A stretch of DNA of 64,000 bases, taken from Sulfurospirillum cavolei (GTDB lineage Bacteria > Campylobacterota > Campylobacteria > Campylobacterales > Sulfurospirillaceae). The notes below the pieces were generated by a model. The model was not told where the DNA came from. It saw only the letters and a list, made by a program, of their open reading frames with translations, and ran no database searches. The stretch lies in assembly GCF_000813325.1 (NCBI RefSeq), contig NZ_BBQE01000007.1; one strand, 5' to 3'. The position numbers were made by a program, and so were the translations under genes. Within the stretch, counting starts at the first letter, position 1. Each line of letters starts with the position of its first letter. Positions 1-7,718 of this stretch are shown one piece after another.

Positions 1-379
1 CTATATCTCTAAGTGTTCTTACATGACTAACTTTGTACCCTGCTCTAATCATATTATCAACTACATTTTGCAAATCTCTAAGCTTGATATCGTGTAATTT
101 TTTATGTCCTAATGCATCTTCAATATGGCTTTTAAAATAACTTGGATAATTCTTTGCCCTTACTGTCATTTTTCCTTTAGTATCCATGTAAGATTCGAAT
201 AGTTGTTTAAGGGTTGGATTATCACTTTTTAAAATGCTTTTACCTGCTTTGAGCTCAGCAATAAGTTGCATACGTTTTTGATGTGCCATATAAGCTGTCA
301 AACGAGAGGTTACGACGCCGACTTTTATTACGGCTATCAAGTGATTATTCGCCAATAAGCCAAGAGGAGACCCTCTTGG
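1..379 (-). CDS. Tyrosine recombinase/integrase, N-terminal part only (runs off the left edge)
   Basis: The reading frame is open from a stop at 380-382 to the window edge. The first ATG is at 289, with the stretch MAHQKRMQLIAEL, but the frame upstream of it (VIKVGVVTSRLTAYMAHQKR) also looks like the arm-binding end of phage integrases. The start is therefore either a non-ATG codon (TTG near 346) or the gene has lost its true 5' end. The following residues (LFESYMDTKGKMTVRAK, then LRDLQNVVDNM) match the SAM-like core-binding domain of tyrosine recombinases. The catalytic domain would lie outside the window. It is AT-richer than fldA next door, which suggests acquired DNA. A perfect inverted repeat sits at its 5' edge. 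Confidence 0.65.
360..379. repeat. Perfect 8-bp inverted repeat at the integrase 5' edge
   Basis: CCAAGAGG, four bases, CCTCTTGG. There is no T-run on either side, so it is not a convincing terminator. It may be an operator or a boundary of the integrase-bearing segment. Confidence 0.5.
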
Positions 380-397
380 TTAGCACGCGCACCCTTT

Positions 398-418
398 AAA
401 AAGAAGTTTCTCTTTTTT
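398..418 (-). terminator. Terminator of the fldA operon
   Basis: AAAAAGA and TCTTTTT arms flank a 6-base loop (405-410), 45 bases past the fldA stop. Read on the minus strand, the second arm is itself T-rich. The same hairpin could act in both directions. Confidence 0.5.
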
Positions 419-462
419 GCTACGCGTTTCGACGGATTGTGCGTTGGCGCATAGAAGTGTTT

Positions 463-969
463 TCATGCGCACGCCTTCATTTCCGCTTCGATTTGTTTGC
501 ACCATGCATCGATACGACCGGCAGTCAATTCGCTTTGGTTATCTTCGTCTAACGCAAGTCCTACGAATTTGCCATCGACGATCGAAGCAGAGTGGTCAAA
601 CGAATAGCCTTCGTTATTCCATGCACCGATCACGCATGCGCCTTGTTCGATCGCTTTATCGTACAGGACGCGCATCGCGCTGACGTAGTCGCTTCCGTAA
701 CCTTCTTGGTCACCCATACCGAACAGGGCTACTTTTTTACCGCTTAAATCCGCTTTTGAGAGATGAACCGTAAAGCTTTCCCAGTCGTCTTGCAATTCAC
801 CGTCGTACCATGTCGAGGTTCCGAAAATCAGTAAATCGTATTGCGCCAATTCTGCGCCGCTCTTGAGTTTGCCTACGTCGTAACTGTCCGCACCGAGTTG
901 CTTTTGAATCATGCTTGCCGCTTCCGCGGTATTGCCGTTGGTGCTTCCGTAAAAAATGCCGATGCTCAT
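463..969 (-). CDS. fldA: Flavodoxin (long-chain)
   Basis: A small soluble FMN electron carrier, probably serving pyruvate:acceptor oxidoreductase and other low-potential reactions in the cytoplasm. The N-terminal phosphate-binding loop is clear (GIFYGSTNGNTAEAA, residues 3-17). The segment FGTSTWYDGELQDDW (about residues 49-63) is the first FMN isoalloxazine loop. The second (ALFGMGDQEGYGSDYV, about 81-96) is followed by the roughly 20-residue insertion that defines long-chain flavodoxins. At 168 aa the length is normal. It is the second gene of a minus-strand pair, 16 bases after the unknown gene ending at 986. A Fur-like palindrome lies upstream of the pair, so induction by iron limitation is plausible. 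Confidence 0.95.
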   Translation of the reverse strand: MSIGIFYGSTNGNTAEAASMIQKQLGADSYDVGKLKSGAELAQYDLLIFGTSTWYDGELQDDWESFTVHLSKADLSGKKVALFGMGDQEGYGSDYVSAMRVLYDKAIEQGACVIGAWNNEGYSFDHSASIVDGKFVGLALDEDNQSELTAGRIDAWCKQIEAEMKACA

Positions 970-985
970 CCATAACTCCTTTGAA

Positions 986-1432
986 TTAATAAATCGTGTA
1001 AGGCACGAGTTTTAAAGTATATTCCAACCCTAAAGCGTCCAGTTTAGGAACTTTGATCGGAATATGCTTGCGAAAATTTTCGTTGCGCGGGAAGAGCAAA
1101 TAGATATGTTTGCACTCTTGCGATTCGAGTCGCGCAACGGCTTGATTGATTTCGTCGCATGCATCGATATCCACGCGCCTTTCAATCACCTTCCATGTCG
1201 GATATAAATGCAACGCTTCAGGACATCCGTCTTGACAAATCACGATACTCTCTTTTTCTAAGCTAATCGCGCTATGAGGATTTTGGCGTTTAACGCGCTC
1301 AAAAATATAGTTCGTAAAGAGCTCGTACGTATTGATCGTGCGGTAAAAATAGGGATGACTCGAAAGCAAAGCGATATCTTCCGAATCAAAACGTCGACTG
1401 ATCTCATGAAGCGTTGAATACGATTCCGACAT
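986..1432 (-). CDS. Uncharacterised protein co-transcribed with flavodoxin
   Basis: 148 aa, function not recognised. A longer frame reaches 1489, but the ATG at 1432 is chosen because AAAGAGGA lies just before it and the Fur-like site would otherwise fall inside the coding region. There is no signal peptide or membrane segment. The protein is mixed alpha/beta with two cysteine sites (ICQDGCPEAL near residue 66 and SQECKHIYLLFP near 110). Being directly upstream of fldA, it may be an accessory to flavodoxin-linked or iron-responsive metabolism; that is inference from position only. Confidence 0.8.
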   Translation of the reverse strand: MSESYSTLHEISRRFDSEDIALLSSHPYFYRTINTYELFTNYIFERVKRQNPHSAISLEKESIVICQDGCPEALHLYPTWKVIERRVDIDACDEINQAVARLESQECKHIYLLFPRNENFRKHIPIKVPKLDALGLEYTLKLVPYTIY

Positions 1433-1461
1433 GTCATCCTCTTTGTTAAAATTTATTGAAA

Positions 1462-1476
1462 TGATAACCGTTTTCA
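1462..1476. promoter_or_regulatory. Fur-box-like palindrome upstream of the flavodoxin operon
   Basis: TGATAACCGTTTTCA is a 6-3-6 inverted repeat (TGATAA/TTTTCA, one mismatch), close to the Campylobacter-type Fur consensus TGATAAT-ATTATCA. It lies 30 bases before the start at 1432 and about 105 bases before the divergent LysE gene. Confidence 0.5.
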
Positions 1477-1580
1477 AATAATATGTCAAGAGCTTTTCAG
1501 TCGTATCGGAGTAAAATTTTCCTTATTTTGTCAAAACTCTTACCGTCTTTATGAACGAAAAGAGTTGCTAAGGAAAAAGT

Positions 1581-2207
1581 ATGCCGATTGATCTTCTGAC
1601 GTTTTTGATTGCTATTACGCTTCTTACGATGACGCCCGGTGCCGATACGATGATCGTTATTCGCAACACGCTTCGAGGCGGTGCCAAAGACGGACTGGTT
1701 TCCAGTTTGGGGATTTGTTCGGGACTCTTTGTGCACGCTACGCTCTCGGCAGTGGGAATCTCGGCGGTGCTTTTATACTCGGCAACGGCGTTTACGGTCT
1801 TGAAAATCGCGGGGGCTTTATATTTGATTTGGCTTGGAATCGGCTCTTTCAAATCCTTGTGGAACAGCGCAAAAGTACATCAAAAAGCGGTCGAACAAAA
1901 ACCGTTTTCGTTTTGGATCTCGATAAGGGAAGGGTTTTTATCCAACGTTCTTAATCCCAAAGCCGTTATTTTTTATATGGCGTTTTTACCGCAATTTATC
2001 AACCACGAGCACTCCGCCCTCGCCCAATCGCTTTTTTTAGCCTTGTTACACTTTATCGTCGGAACGATTTGGCAAGCGATTTTGGTCTATACGATCGTCT
2101 CCGCTAACGGCTTTATTACCAAAAAAAGCGTGCGTCAAAGTTTGGACGCCGTCTCCGGCGTCGTGATGGTAGGGCTTGGCATTCGTCTTTTGATGGAAAA
2201 ACGCTAA
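1581..2207 (+). CDS. LysE/RhtB-family amino-acid exporter
   Basis: 208 aa, with five to six membrane helices and the family signature near the N-terminus (ITLLTMTPGADTMIVIRNTLRGG, residues 11-33; 20-residue core TMTPGADTMIVIRNTLRGG). The family exports amino acids or their analogues through the inner membrane using the proton gradient; the substrate cannot be read from sequence. AAGGAAAAAGT precedes the ATG. Its stop overlaps by 4 bases the 3' end of the convergent epimerase gene. A second, unlinked member of the family lies at 6757. Confidence 0.88.
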   Translation: MPIDLLTFLIAITLLTMTPGADTMIVIRNTLRGGAKDGLVSSLGICSGLFVHATLSAVGISAVLLYSATAFTVLKIAGALYLIWLGIGSFKSLWNSAKVHQKAVEQKPFSFWISIREGFLSNVLNPKAVIFYMAFLPQFINHEHSALAQSLFLALLHFIVGTIWQAILVYTIVSANGFITKKSVRQSLDAVSGVVMVGLGIRLLMEKR

Positions 2208-3019
2208 GCGAGTATCTTCGTTAACGAGCTCTTCGCGTCCGCATACGCAAACGTAAATCCTTCTGCCAGCAACGCTTTGGGATACGCTTCTTTGCTATCC
2301 AAGAGCACGCACGAACCCTCGCCGAAAAGCATTTTAATAATAAATGCGGGAACGGGAATCAAGGTCGGTCGGTGCAACACCTCTCCCAAAATTTTCGTAA
2401 AATGAAAATTACTGAGCGGTTGAGGAGAGGTGGCGTTGTAAATGCCTTCAAGCCGATGCATTAACACAAAATCGTAAATCGACACCAAATCGTCGATATC
2501 GATCCAACTCATCACCGCACGTCCGTCGCCGATAATGCCGCCAAGTCCCATACGAAACGCCGGCAACATCTTTTCCAACGCACCTCCGTTTCCCAGTACG
2601 ACGCCAAAGCGTAAAATCGCGGTCGGTTTGGTACATTTTTGCGCCTCCGCCTCCCAGTCAAGCGCGAGATGCGCCAAAAAATCGTCTCCGTACCGAGCGT
2701 TTGTCTCGTCGCATGCAACGTTATTGCGGTAAATGCCGACGGCAGAAGTCGAAATCAAACGACCGACGTCGCTTTGATTGATGGCGGCGACCAGTTTTTT
2801 CGTCGTCTCGATACGACTGCTATAGAGCACCTTTTTATACGCTTCGTCCCAACGCGCCGCGATAGGAGCACCCGCAAGATTAAAAACCGCATCGACGCCG
2901 TGAAGCTTTTGGACGATTTTTGATTCATCGTCACCGCGTTCAATCGCTACAAAATCGGGAAATGCTTTTTTAAGTGCATTTGCCACAAAACCGCTCGCTC
3001 CGCTAATGGCTACTTTCAT
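2204..3019 (-). CDS. TIGR01777-family NAD(P)-binding epimerase-like protein (YfcH type)
   Basis: About 271 aa from ATG 3019 (AAGGA 8 bases before). The frame extends upstream, but that part is coding for the preceding NosL-like gene in another frame. It begins with a Rossmann motif (ISGASGFVANALKKAF) and contains NLAGAPIAARW and STSAVGIYR, both typical of this family. The characteristic C-terminal DUF1731 portion (residues about 220-271, FGEGSCVLLDSKEAYPKAL) is complete. Substrate is unknown for the family. It is the last gene of the overlapping ABC/NosL operon, 1 base after the NosL stop. Confidence 0.88.
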   Translation of the reverse strand: MKVAISGASGFVANALKKAFPDFVAIERGDDESKIVQKLHGVDAVFNLAGAPIAARWDEAYKKVLYSSRIETTKKLVAAINQSDVGRLISTSAVGIYRNNVACDETNARYGDDFLAHLALDWEAEAQKCTKPTAILRFGVVLGNGGALEKMLPAFRMGLGGIIGDGRAVMSWIDIDDLVSIYDFVLMHRLEGIYNATSPQPLSNFHFTKILGEVLHRPTLIPVPAFIIKMLFGEGSCVLLDSKEAYPKALLAEGFTFAYADAKSSLTKILA

Positions 3020-3020
3020 G

Positions 3021-3530
3021 TTAACGTCCTTGTAGAAGATTTTGTCTGACTTTGGGATCTTGCATCGTCTCGCCGCGAAGCATTCGAAGCCGCATCGACT
3101 CAAAACCGATACGCCCTTGGCTAAACTGCTCGTACGCGCGAAAACCGTAAAGCATCGGCGTTTTATCGTCGATGGAATAAAAAGCCCCGTAGGCATCGAT
3201 ATAGCGCTTCGTATCGCCGCTGAAAACCCAAAATACGACGTTTCGAGGTTCTAATTTTTGCTCCCTAAGCCATAAAATCGCACATCCGACATCATCGAAA
3301 AAATGCGTTTTACGATCTGCGGTAATGATTTGTGCCGTATCGTTCTTTCCGACAAGGTACATATGACACACGGGGCATTGCAAGGTATTGTCCTCAAAAT
3401 CCAATGCTTTGGCTTCTTTATTGACGATCTCGCTTGGAAGACGATGCGAAACGGACAAAAACCAAAACAGTCCGCCAAGGGAAACAAGAGGAAATACCAC
3501 CAAAAGTACCGTTGCAAGATACCGTCTCAT
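3021..3530 (-). CDS. NosL-like periplasmic, membrane-anchored protein
   Basis: 169 aa from ATG 3530, which overlaps the stop of the preceding gene as ATGA and has GGAG 7 bases upstream. The N-terminal hydrophobic segment (residues 3-24) has no lipobox cysteine, so it is probably a membrane anchor, unlike typical lipoprotein NosL. The NosL core follows: QCPVCHMYLVGKNDTAQI (about 51-68), where the CxxCxM motif binds Cu(I) in NosL; then HFFDDVGCAILWL. NosL proteins deliver copper to nitrous oxide reductase, but no nosZ is visible here. Its neighbours are an FtsX-type permease and LolD-type ATPase rather than NosDFY. Confidence 0.8.
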   Translation of the reverse strand: MRRYLATVLLVVFPLVSLGGLFWFLSVSHRLPSEIVNKEAKALDFEDNTLQCPVCHMYLVGKNDTAQIITADRKTHFFDDVGCAILWLREQKLEPRNVVFWVFSGDTKRYIDAYGAFYSIDDKTPMLYGFRAYEQFSQGRIGFESMRLRMLRGETMQDPKVRQNLLQGR

Positions 3531-4489
3531 AACCACACTCCGTTGCGTAGATAATAGCTTAAGGGATACAAACTAATGCCGATCACGTATAACGTATTGA
3601 AAAACAAACTCAAGCGGTAGAAGCGTTTCGTATAGCGTTTTTGCACCAAGTCGAGTACGCCGCCCGCCGCCGCGTAAAACGTTCCCGAAAACAAAAGTGC
3701 GTACAAAAGATAACCGACGTAAAAATACTCTTTTTGCAAAAGGCAAAACGGGCAGTGGTGCGTGGGCAACTCGTATACGTAGGGGCTAAAAAACAAAATG
3801 AGCGCGATTAACGCGAAAAGTGCCAACAAGAGATTTGAAACTACCGACGCTAAAGAGGATCGACTGGCATAAGCCGCAACGCTCAATGCAAAACATCCGT
3901 AAAAAATCATCATCCAAATTTTTTCGTCGACGCTAAAGAGTAACGAAATCGAAGAGGTACTCGATGCCGAAAAGAGCGTACCGCAACAACTGACGATTTT
4001 ACTGACGTTCAAAGAGGTAAAAAAGCCGATTTCCAAACCGATTTCCACACAAAGCGGTATGAAAAAGAGCATAAAAAGAATAAATTTCAACCGCGTAAAC
4101 GGAAGTTTTTCGTCATTCATATCCGCATCGTTGAGCAAAAGCCAAAAGCCGAAAACATAGAGGTTGACGATCTTGAAAAGCGTCAAGTAAAGCCCGAAAT
4201 CAACCGAGTTGACCACCCCGCTCGCACACATCGCTCCCGTAATAATCGCGGAGAGTTTGTCGCACGTATAGATAAAAAAAGCAAACAAAGGAATTTTGAG
4301 CATAAAAATATAGTTAATAATGACCGAAACCAAATAACTCCGGCGATGTAAAGCATACTGCAATTCAGTCGTTTCGTTGCTTCTCCAACGCCACGCGATA
4401 CGTGCGCTTAACACGAATGCGATTCCCCCGAAGAGCAAGAAAACGGTATCGAGGAGTAAAAGTGCGATAATTTCCGGCGTTAGGCTCAT
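3527..4489 (-). CDS. Uncharacterised polytopic membrane protein with an HHCPFC motif
   Basis: 320 aa with roughly eight hydrophobic spans. Two features stand out: a paired cysteine site in the middle (IVSCCGTLFSA, about residues 164-174), and THHCPFCLLQKEYFYVGY (about 243-260) at the edge of a membrane span. The CxxC next to a helix resembles DsbB/VKOR-type redox sites or a metal relay, but overall similarity to those families is not evident. Its start overlaps the ATPase stop and its stop overlaps the NosL start, both as ATGA. The context suggests it works with NosL on a metal or thiol. Confidence 0.8.
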   Translation of the reverse strand: MSLTPEIIALLLLDTVFLLFGGIAFVLSARIAWRWRSNETTELQYALHRRSYLVSVIINYIFMLKIPLFAFFIYTCDKLSAIITGAMCASGVVNSVDFGLYLTLFKIVNLYVFGFWLLLNDADMNDEKLPFTRLKFILFMLFFIPLCVEIGLEIGFFTSLNVSKIVSCCGTLFSASSTSSISLLFSVDEKIWMMIFYGCFALSVAAYASRSSLASVVSNLLLALFALIALILFFSPYVYELPTHHCPFCLLQKEYFYVGYLLYALLFSGTFYAAAGGVLDLVQKRYTKRFYRLSLFFNTLYVIGISLYPLSYYLRNGVWL

Positions 4490-5151
4490 ACCATACGTCC
4501 GTTTTTAAGCTCAATGATGCGATCGACGAAAGCCAAATCGAAAAACAGCGGATCGTGCGTCGCAATCAGCAGCGTTACGCCGCTTTGTTTTAACATGTAA
4601 AGATGCTCGATCAGTTCGCCGGAGAGTTTCGCGTCCAAATTGGCGGTCGGTTCGTCCGCCAAAATCAAAACAGGATCGTTAATCAATGCCCGAGCGATGG
4701 CGACGCGTTGTTGTTCGCCGCCCGAAAGACGTCTCACGTCTCGTTTGGCTTTAGACGCGATGCATAGGGCTTCCATCTTGGCACGTGCTTTTTCCTGCAA
4801 GAGAGGTAAAGGAAGATTGGCGGGAATCAGCGGTGCGATCACGTTCTCTTCAACGTTTAATCCGGGAATTAAATGAAACTTTTGAAAGATAAACCCGATA
4901 TGCGCACGTCTAAAAAGCGCGCTAAGGTGTTCGGGTAACTTGGAAATTTCACGATCTAAAACGCGTATTTCGCCCGAGCTCGGTTGTGCCAAACCCGCAA
5001 TTAACGAGAGCAACGTACTTTTGCCGCTTCCGCTCGCACCTCTTAGCACCACGCATTCGCCTTGTGCGATTTCCAAAGAGACGTCCTTTAACGCTTCGAT
5101 CGCTTCGTCGCCTTGAGCAAAGCGTTTGCACACGTTACGCAAGCAAATCAT
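4486..5151 (-). CDS. LolD/MacB-type ABC transporter ATPase
   Basis: 221 aa from ATG 5151, which overlaps the permease stop as ATGA; the longer frame to 5190 would intrude into the permease gene. Walker A is GASGSGKST (about residues 36-44), the signature is RLSGGEQQRVAIARAL (about 133-148) and Walker B is LILADEPTANLD with the switch histidine in IATHDP. This is the ATPase class that pairs with FtsX-domain permeases, which transmit force to periplasmic partners rather than import solutes. It is paired with the permease immediately upstream. Confidence 0.93.
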   Translation of the reverse strand: MICLRNVCKRFAQGDEAIEALKDVSLEIAQGECVVLRGASGSGKSTLLSLIAGLAQPSSGEIRVLDREISKLPEHLSALFRRAHIGFIFQKFHLIPGLNVEENVIAPLIPANLPLPLLQEKARAKMEALCIASKAKRDVRRLSGGEQQRVAIARALINDPVLILADEPTANLDAKLSGELIEHLYMLKQSGVTLLIATHDPLFFDLAFVDRIIELKNGRMV

Positions 5152-6335
5152 CGCATCACCTCGTCCGCATCTAAGCATGCGGCTTTCCACGAGGGAATCA
5201 AGGTCGCCGCGATATAAACGGGCACGCTGAGGAAAAAAAGCAGTACGATCATTTTAACGTCCACGCTAAAGGGTAAACGAAACGGAGGTTTGAGCTCGGA
5301 ATAACCGATAAAAACGGAACGTAATAGCGGTGCTTGTAACACGTAAACAAAAAAAAGCGCCGCGCAAAATCCCGTAATAAACGCGCTAAACGCCATCACG
5401 AAGCTTTCGTAAAACTTCACATGTACGATGTCGCTCATACGCCATCCTAACGCCTTCAAAATGCCGATTTCACGCCTTTCTTCAGAACTTAAAGCACTGG
5501 CTTTATCGTAAATCACGATAAAAAAGGCAAAAACGCACACGATAAAAAGCGAAAGAAAAAAACCGCTTTTATAGTCGAAAATATTTTGATAACTGATGCG
5601 AAGGTCGTCTTGCGTGATCGCGCGCAAATCGGGATAGCGTTCGGTAATTTTCTGAACGATCGTCGGAATCTCGACGGGATTGCTGACATGGACGACGATG
5701 TCGGTTGCTTCTTCGGGAGGCATGCCGAAAATCGTATACGCCGCTTGTTTGGGAACCAACATCAAATCGTTCGACTCTAGCGCGATATCGGAGTGAAAAA
5801 CACCCGCGATTTTAAGAGGATACCGCTCGCCTTTAGGCGTAATAAAATTGAAAAAATCGCTATAGTAATTTTCCCGTAAGACGTTTTGAACGCCCTCGCC
5901 GACGATCATACCGCCCTCTTTTTCGAGCGTTGAGAGATCAAACGTTCGGGTCAACTCGCTTAAACGTTTTTTATAAGGTTCTTCATACGCATCGATGCCG
6001 ACAATCGAAAAATTCACACCTGCGGGTTTGAAATAGTAGTACCCCCAAACACGCGGTATCGCTCGTTCGACGCCGTTGAACGCCAAAATCGTATCGACGC
6101 GCTCAACGGAAACGTTGGTTTGTTTCCCCGCGACAAAACGCTGAAGCGTAATCTGAGGCAGGGTTTTTAAGGTCGTATTGAGTTCGACTTTAATCGCATC
6201 GGCAATCATCAAAACCGACGCCAAAAGAAAGATTAAAAGGCAAAGCACGAGAAAAATAAAAAGGCTTTTCCCGCCTTGCCGCTTTAGGGACCCTAAAGCG
6301 TAATCGAGCAATAAAACATTGATATTAGCGAGCAT
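5148..6335 (-). CDS. FtsX/MacB-like ABC transporter permease
   Basis: 395 aa from ATG 6335 (AAGGA 8 bases upstream); a longer frame begins at 6359 without a good ribosome site. There is one N-terminal membrane helix (about 18-41), a large periplasmic MacB-PCD-like domain (about 45-240), then three helices (about 262-282, 315-337, 358-380) with the FtsX motif SSEERREIGILKALGWRMSDI between them. This is the standard type VII ABC layout. It overlaps the small upstream gene by 11 bases and the ATPase by 4, so the three are probably translationally coupled. Likely part of a complex acting on a periplasmic or outer-membrane client. Confidence 0.9.
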   Translation of the reverse strand: MLANINVLLLDYALGSLKRQGGKSLFIFLVLCLLIFLLASVLMIADAIKVELNTTLKTLPQITLQRFVAGKQTNVSVERVDTILAFNGVERAIPRVWGYYYFKPAGVNFSIVGIDAYEEPYKKRLSELTRTFDLSTLEKEGGMIVGEGVQNVLRENYYSDFFNFITPKGERYPLKIAGVFHSDIALESNDLMLVPKQAAYTIFGMPPEEATDIVVHVSNPVEIPTIVQKITERYPDLRAITQDDLRISYQNIFDYKSGFFLSLFIVCVFAFFIVIYDKASALSSEERREIGILKALGWRMSDIVHVKFYESFVMAFSAFITGFCAALFFVYVLQAPLLRSVFIGYSELKPPFRLPFSVDVKMIVLLFFLSVPVYIAATLIPSWKAACLDADEVMR

Positions 6336-6633
6336 ATTCGATCCTTGAAGAAGGCTCAAGCCTATTAGGGCGATAGACGAAAGTCGAAGGAAAATACTCT
6401 AACAATTCGGGCGATTCGTTAAAATACGAAAAAAGATCGCTCATACTTCGATGCCTTACGTAATGCGCTTCACTCACCAACGCCAAATCCGGCAAGCCGA
6501 CCCATGCGCTGATGTGTTCTTTTTTCATCAAAGCCTGCGCATCCAAAGAGCGCGTTTGCGAAAGATAGACGACTTGCGCGACGATAAAGACGCTTATGGT
6601 CGCAATATACGCTATCCAAACCCTTCGCACCAT
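6325..6633 (-). CDS. Small membrane-anchored periplasmic protein, first gene of the ABC/NosL operon
   Basis: 102 aa from ATG 6633 (AAAGGAG 4 bases before); a GTG three bases earlier is also possible. One N-terminal helix (VWIAYIATISVFIVAQVVYL, about residues 4-23) is followed by a hydrophilic domain of about 75 residues with no cysteines, so the rest probably faces the periplasm. No family is recognised. Its 11-base overlap with the permease gene implies a role in the same complex, perhaps as the permease's periplasmic partner. Confidence 0.7.
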   Translation of the reverse strand: MVRRVWIAYIATISVFIVAQVVYLSQTRSLDAQALMKKEHISAWVGLPDLALVSEAHYVRHRSMSDLFSYFNESPELLEYFPSTFVYRPNRLEPSSRIEYAR

Positions 6634-6756
6634 CACGCTCCTTTAAAAATATGAGCGGATTGTACCACACGAACGCCTATTTATCAATACGCGCCAAAGG
6701 CTCTCTTGATCGAAGCTATGTTACAATGCGCGCTCATTTGTTTTAAAGGATGGGTT

Positions 6757-7380
6757 ATGTCTTTTGATATTTGGTTGACCATGCTACTGGCTTCCATTCT
6801 GATTAGCGTCTCTCCGGGTGCGGGTGCGGTCGTTTCAATGAATTACGGTCTTAAATACGGCCTAAAACGTTCCTATGCCGCAATTTTCGGACTTCAAACG
6901 GGTTTGTTTCTTCAAACGTTCGTCGTCGTCATCGGGCTCGGCTCCATCATCATGCAATCGGTATTGCTCTTCTCGATCATCAAATGGATCGGCGTTATCT
7001 ACCTCATTTTTTTAGGTATCATCAAATTTATCGAAAAACCGAGCTTACCGAGCGATACGCAACGCATCAAAGCCTTTTCCGCTAAAAAAGCCTACATGCA
7101 AGCTACGTTGATCAATCTTACGAACATAAAAGCAACCGTTTTTTTGGTCGCTTTTATTCCACAGTTTTTAAGTCCCGAAAAGCCGCTCTTGATCCAATTT
7201 GCGATTATTTGCGCGACGCTGATTAGCGTGGATATTATCGTCATGACCGGCTACAGCTCTTTGGCATCCAAGCTCAAAGGCGTCATCAAATCGGTTCGCG
7301 CGATTCGGATTCAAAACCGCATTACGGGTGCTTTCTTGCTCCTTGCGGCACTTTTTCTCTCCAGTGCCAAACGGGCTTAG
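6757..7380 (+). CDS. LysE/RhtB-family amino-acid exporter
   Basis: 207 aa from ATG 6757 (AAAGGAT 6 bases upstream); the open frame reaches back to 6706 without support. The family signature is LASILISVSPGAGAVVSMNY (about residues 8-27), followed by GLKRSYAAIFGLQTG and four or five more helices. Substrate is unknown. An extended -10 (TGTTACAAT, 6719-6727) lies about 30 bases ahead. It ends 4 bases inside the 3' end of the convergent Spx-like gene. It resembles the exporter at 1581 only at family level. Confidence 0.88.
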   Translation: MSFDIWLTMLLASILISVSPGAGAVVSMNYGLKYGLKRSYAAIFGLQTGLFLQTFVVVIGLGSIIMQSVLLFSIIKWIGVIYLIFLGIIKFIEKPSLPSDTQRIKAFSAKKAYMQATLINLTNIKATVFLVAFIPQFLSPEKPLLIQFAIICATLISVDIIVMTGYSSLASKLKGVIKSVRAIRIQNRITGAFLLLAALFLSSAKRA

Positions 7381-7718
7381 GCAAATTTTTTCAAATAGAG
7401 TTCTTCGTCAAAACCGACAATCACCGTTGCGTCTTCGCACTCGATCACGGGACGTTTGTACAATAAAGGTTCTTTTTCCAACCATGCCTCTTTTTGCGCG
7501 TCGCTCATGGTCTTGTCAAGACCTAGCGTTCTAAACTTCGTTCCTTTCGTATTGAAAAGAGTTGCCATGCTCTGTTTTGAAAGCCACTCTTTGCGTTTTG
7601 CCGCCTCGATCGGAACGCTTTTCAAATCGACAAACGCGTACGTTTTCCCGTGTGCTTTTAAAAATGCCGTCGCTTTTTTCACGCTTCCGCATGTCGAAAT
7701 ACCGTAAACTTTAATCAT
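7377..7718 (-). CDS. ArsC/Spx-family thioredoxin-fold protein
   Basis: 113 aa with the ArsC fold: VYGISTCGSVKKATAFL at residues 4-20 puts a single cysteine (C10) where arsenate reductases have theirs, and KRPVIECEDATVIVGF near 91-106 carries the conserved arginine-proline. Such YffB/ArsC-like proteins are glutathione-linked or regulatory. The lack of arsenic genes nearby argues against arsenate reduction. The start overlaps the diguanylate cyclase stop as ATGA, so it is co-translated with it; the functional link is unknown. Confidence 0.85.
   Translation of the reverse strand: MIKVYGISTCGSVKKATAFLKAHGKTYAFVDLKSVPIEAAKRKEWLSKQSMATLFNTKGTKFRTLGLDKTMSDAQKEAWLEKEPLLYKRPVIECEDATVIVGFDEELYLKKFA

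Noticed and set aside
360..379. Rho-independent terminator
   Set aside because: Perfect stem but no T-run on either strand.
3021..3530. Nitrous oxide reductase (nos) cluster
   Set aside because: Only a NosL-like protein; no nosZ, nosD, nosG/H or NosFY-type transporter.
7377..7718. Arsenate reductase in an arsenic operon
   Set aside because: Fold matches, but no arsR, arsB or acr3 nearby and it is coupled to a diguanylate cyclase; only the family is called.
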